This document shows positions 63,621 through 64,000 of a stretch of 64,000 nt of DNA, in pieces. Made by a program: the position numbers and the translations under genes. The notes below the pieces were generated by a model that saw only the letters and a list, made by a program, of their open reading frames with translations, was not told the origin of the DNA and did no database searches. The DNA lies in assembly GCA_023404345.1 (NCBI GenBank), contig JAEYCB010000042.1, positions 50,606-114,605 of the forward strand. The letters run 5' to 3'. The stretch's first letter is position 1. Every line of letters begins with the position of its first letter. Origin of the DNA: Bacillota bacterium (GTDB lineage Bacteria; Bacillota; Clostridia; Christensenellales; Aristaeellaceae).

Positions 63621-64000
63621 TTACTCGATAACCTTGGACACAACGCCGGAGCCAACCGTGCGGCCACCCTCGCGGATAGCGAAGCGCAGGCCCTGCTCAA
63701 TGGCGATGGGGGTGATCAAGGTGATTTCCATGTCGATGTTGTCGCCAGGCATCACCATCTCAACGCCGTCGGGCAGCTTGATGTTGCCCGTCACGTCCGT
63801 CGTACGGAAGTAGAACTGCGGGCGGTAGCCGTTGAAGAACGGGGTGTGACGGCCGCCCTCTTCCTTGGTCAGCACGTACACCTGACCGATGAAGTGGGTG
63901 TGAGGATGAATCGTGCCGGGCTTGGCCAGAACCTGACCGCGCTCGATCTCGTTGCGCTGCACACCGCGCAGCAGCAGGCCGATGTTGTCGCCGGCTTCCG
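63621..64000 (-). CDS. tuf: Elongation factor Tu, C-terminal part; 5' end beyond the window
   Basis: 126 C-terminal codons of EF-Tu, which brings aminoacyl-tRNA to the ribosome as a GTP complex. Domain 2-3 blocks: [40 protein letters not shown] and [20 protein letters not shown]. The stop is TAA 63621-63623. It reads toward rpmG. Confidence 0.98.
   Translation of the reverse strand, partial: EAGDNIGLLLRGVQRNEIERGQVLAKPGTIHPHTHFIGQVYVLTKEEGGRHTPFFNGYRPQFYFRTTDVTGNIKLPDGVEMVMPGDNIDMEITLITPIAIEQGLRFAIREGGRTVGSGVVSKVIE

Overview
The window is about 64 kb of GC-rich, gene-dense DNA from an anaerobic Gram-positive bacterium, most likely a gut-type member of the Clostridia. Evidence: strong AGGAGG ribosome sites, the DnaD-DnaI primosome pair, a LytR-CpsA-Psr protein, MurC, CsoR, two ECF sigma/anti-sigma pairs, Fe-S and flavin reductases, and the tuf-rpmG-secE-nusG-rplK-rplA block. 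The species cannot be named from the sequence. I recognise no tRNA, rRNA, CRISPR array, transposase or prophage.

Layout. 1-4 kb: trpS (cut by the edge), a pair of half-size DMT transporters, recJ. 4-9.2 kb: an FAD oxidoreductase, a ferredoxin-type aldo/keto reductase, a CDF cation exporter and an LCP cell-wall protein. 9.2-15 kb: an oligopeptide ABC operon (oppBCDF) ending in a binding protein whose C-terminal segment lies at its N-terminus, that is, a circular permutation. 15.4-18.3 kb: dnaD, dnaI and a cysteine-less ArsC-like gene, translationally coupled. 18.4-22.4 kb: an iron-type ABC importer. 22.6-25.4 kb: a serine beta-lactamase-fold protein lacking its catalytic residues, a MITE-like array of hairpins, and an ECF sigma/anti-sigma pair.

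25.6-35.3 kb: a GntR regulator with its own palindromic operator, then an eight-gene operon: ADP-ribosylglycohydrolase, a ribose-type ABC importer (ATPase, two permeases, binding protein), an RpiB-like isomerase, an FGGY kinase and an amidohydrolase. It looks like uptake and breakdown of a ribosyl or other pentose conjugate whose identity is unknown. 35.4-37.7 kb: a P1B metal ATPase with a CsoR repressor and a recognisable operator. 37.7-40.2 kb: a second ECF pair whose anti-sigma protein carries a solute-binding-protein-like sensor interrupted by an in-frame amber codon. 40.4-42.2 kb: split transketolase. 42.5-43 kb: a decayed HNH nuclease. 43.2-46.5 kb: murC, an ABC-F protein with a degenerate second ATPase site, and a DUF1653 gene.

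46.5-48.4 kb: MATE exporter with a MarR repressor. 48.4-52.5 kb: an XRE regulator divergent from three secreted alpha/beta hydrolases. 52.6-55.5 kb: GntP-type transporter plus glycerate kinase. 55.6-58.4 kb: a secreted FMN/FAD reductase divergent from an AraC regulator. 58.4-61 kb: a second ABC-F protein and a DUF6483-like gene. 61.2-64 kb: rplA, rplK, nusG, secE, rpmG and tuf (cut by the edge).

Most operons pair a sensor or regulator with an importer, exporter or secreted enzyme. Several have near-consensus TTGACA-17-TATAAT promoters with palindromic operators placed directly over them.
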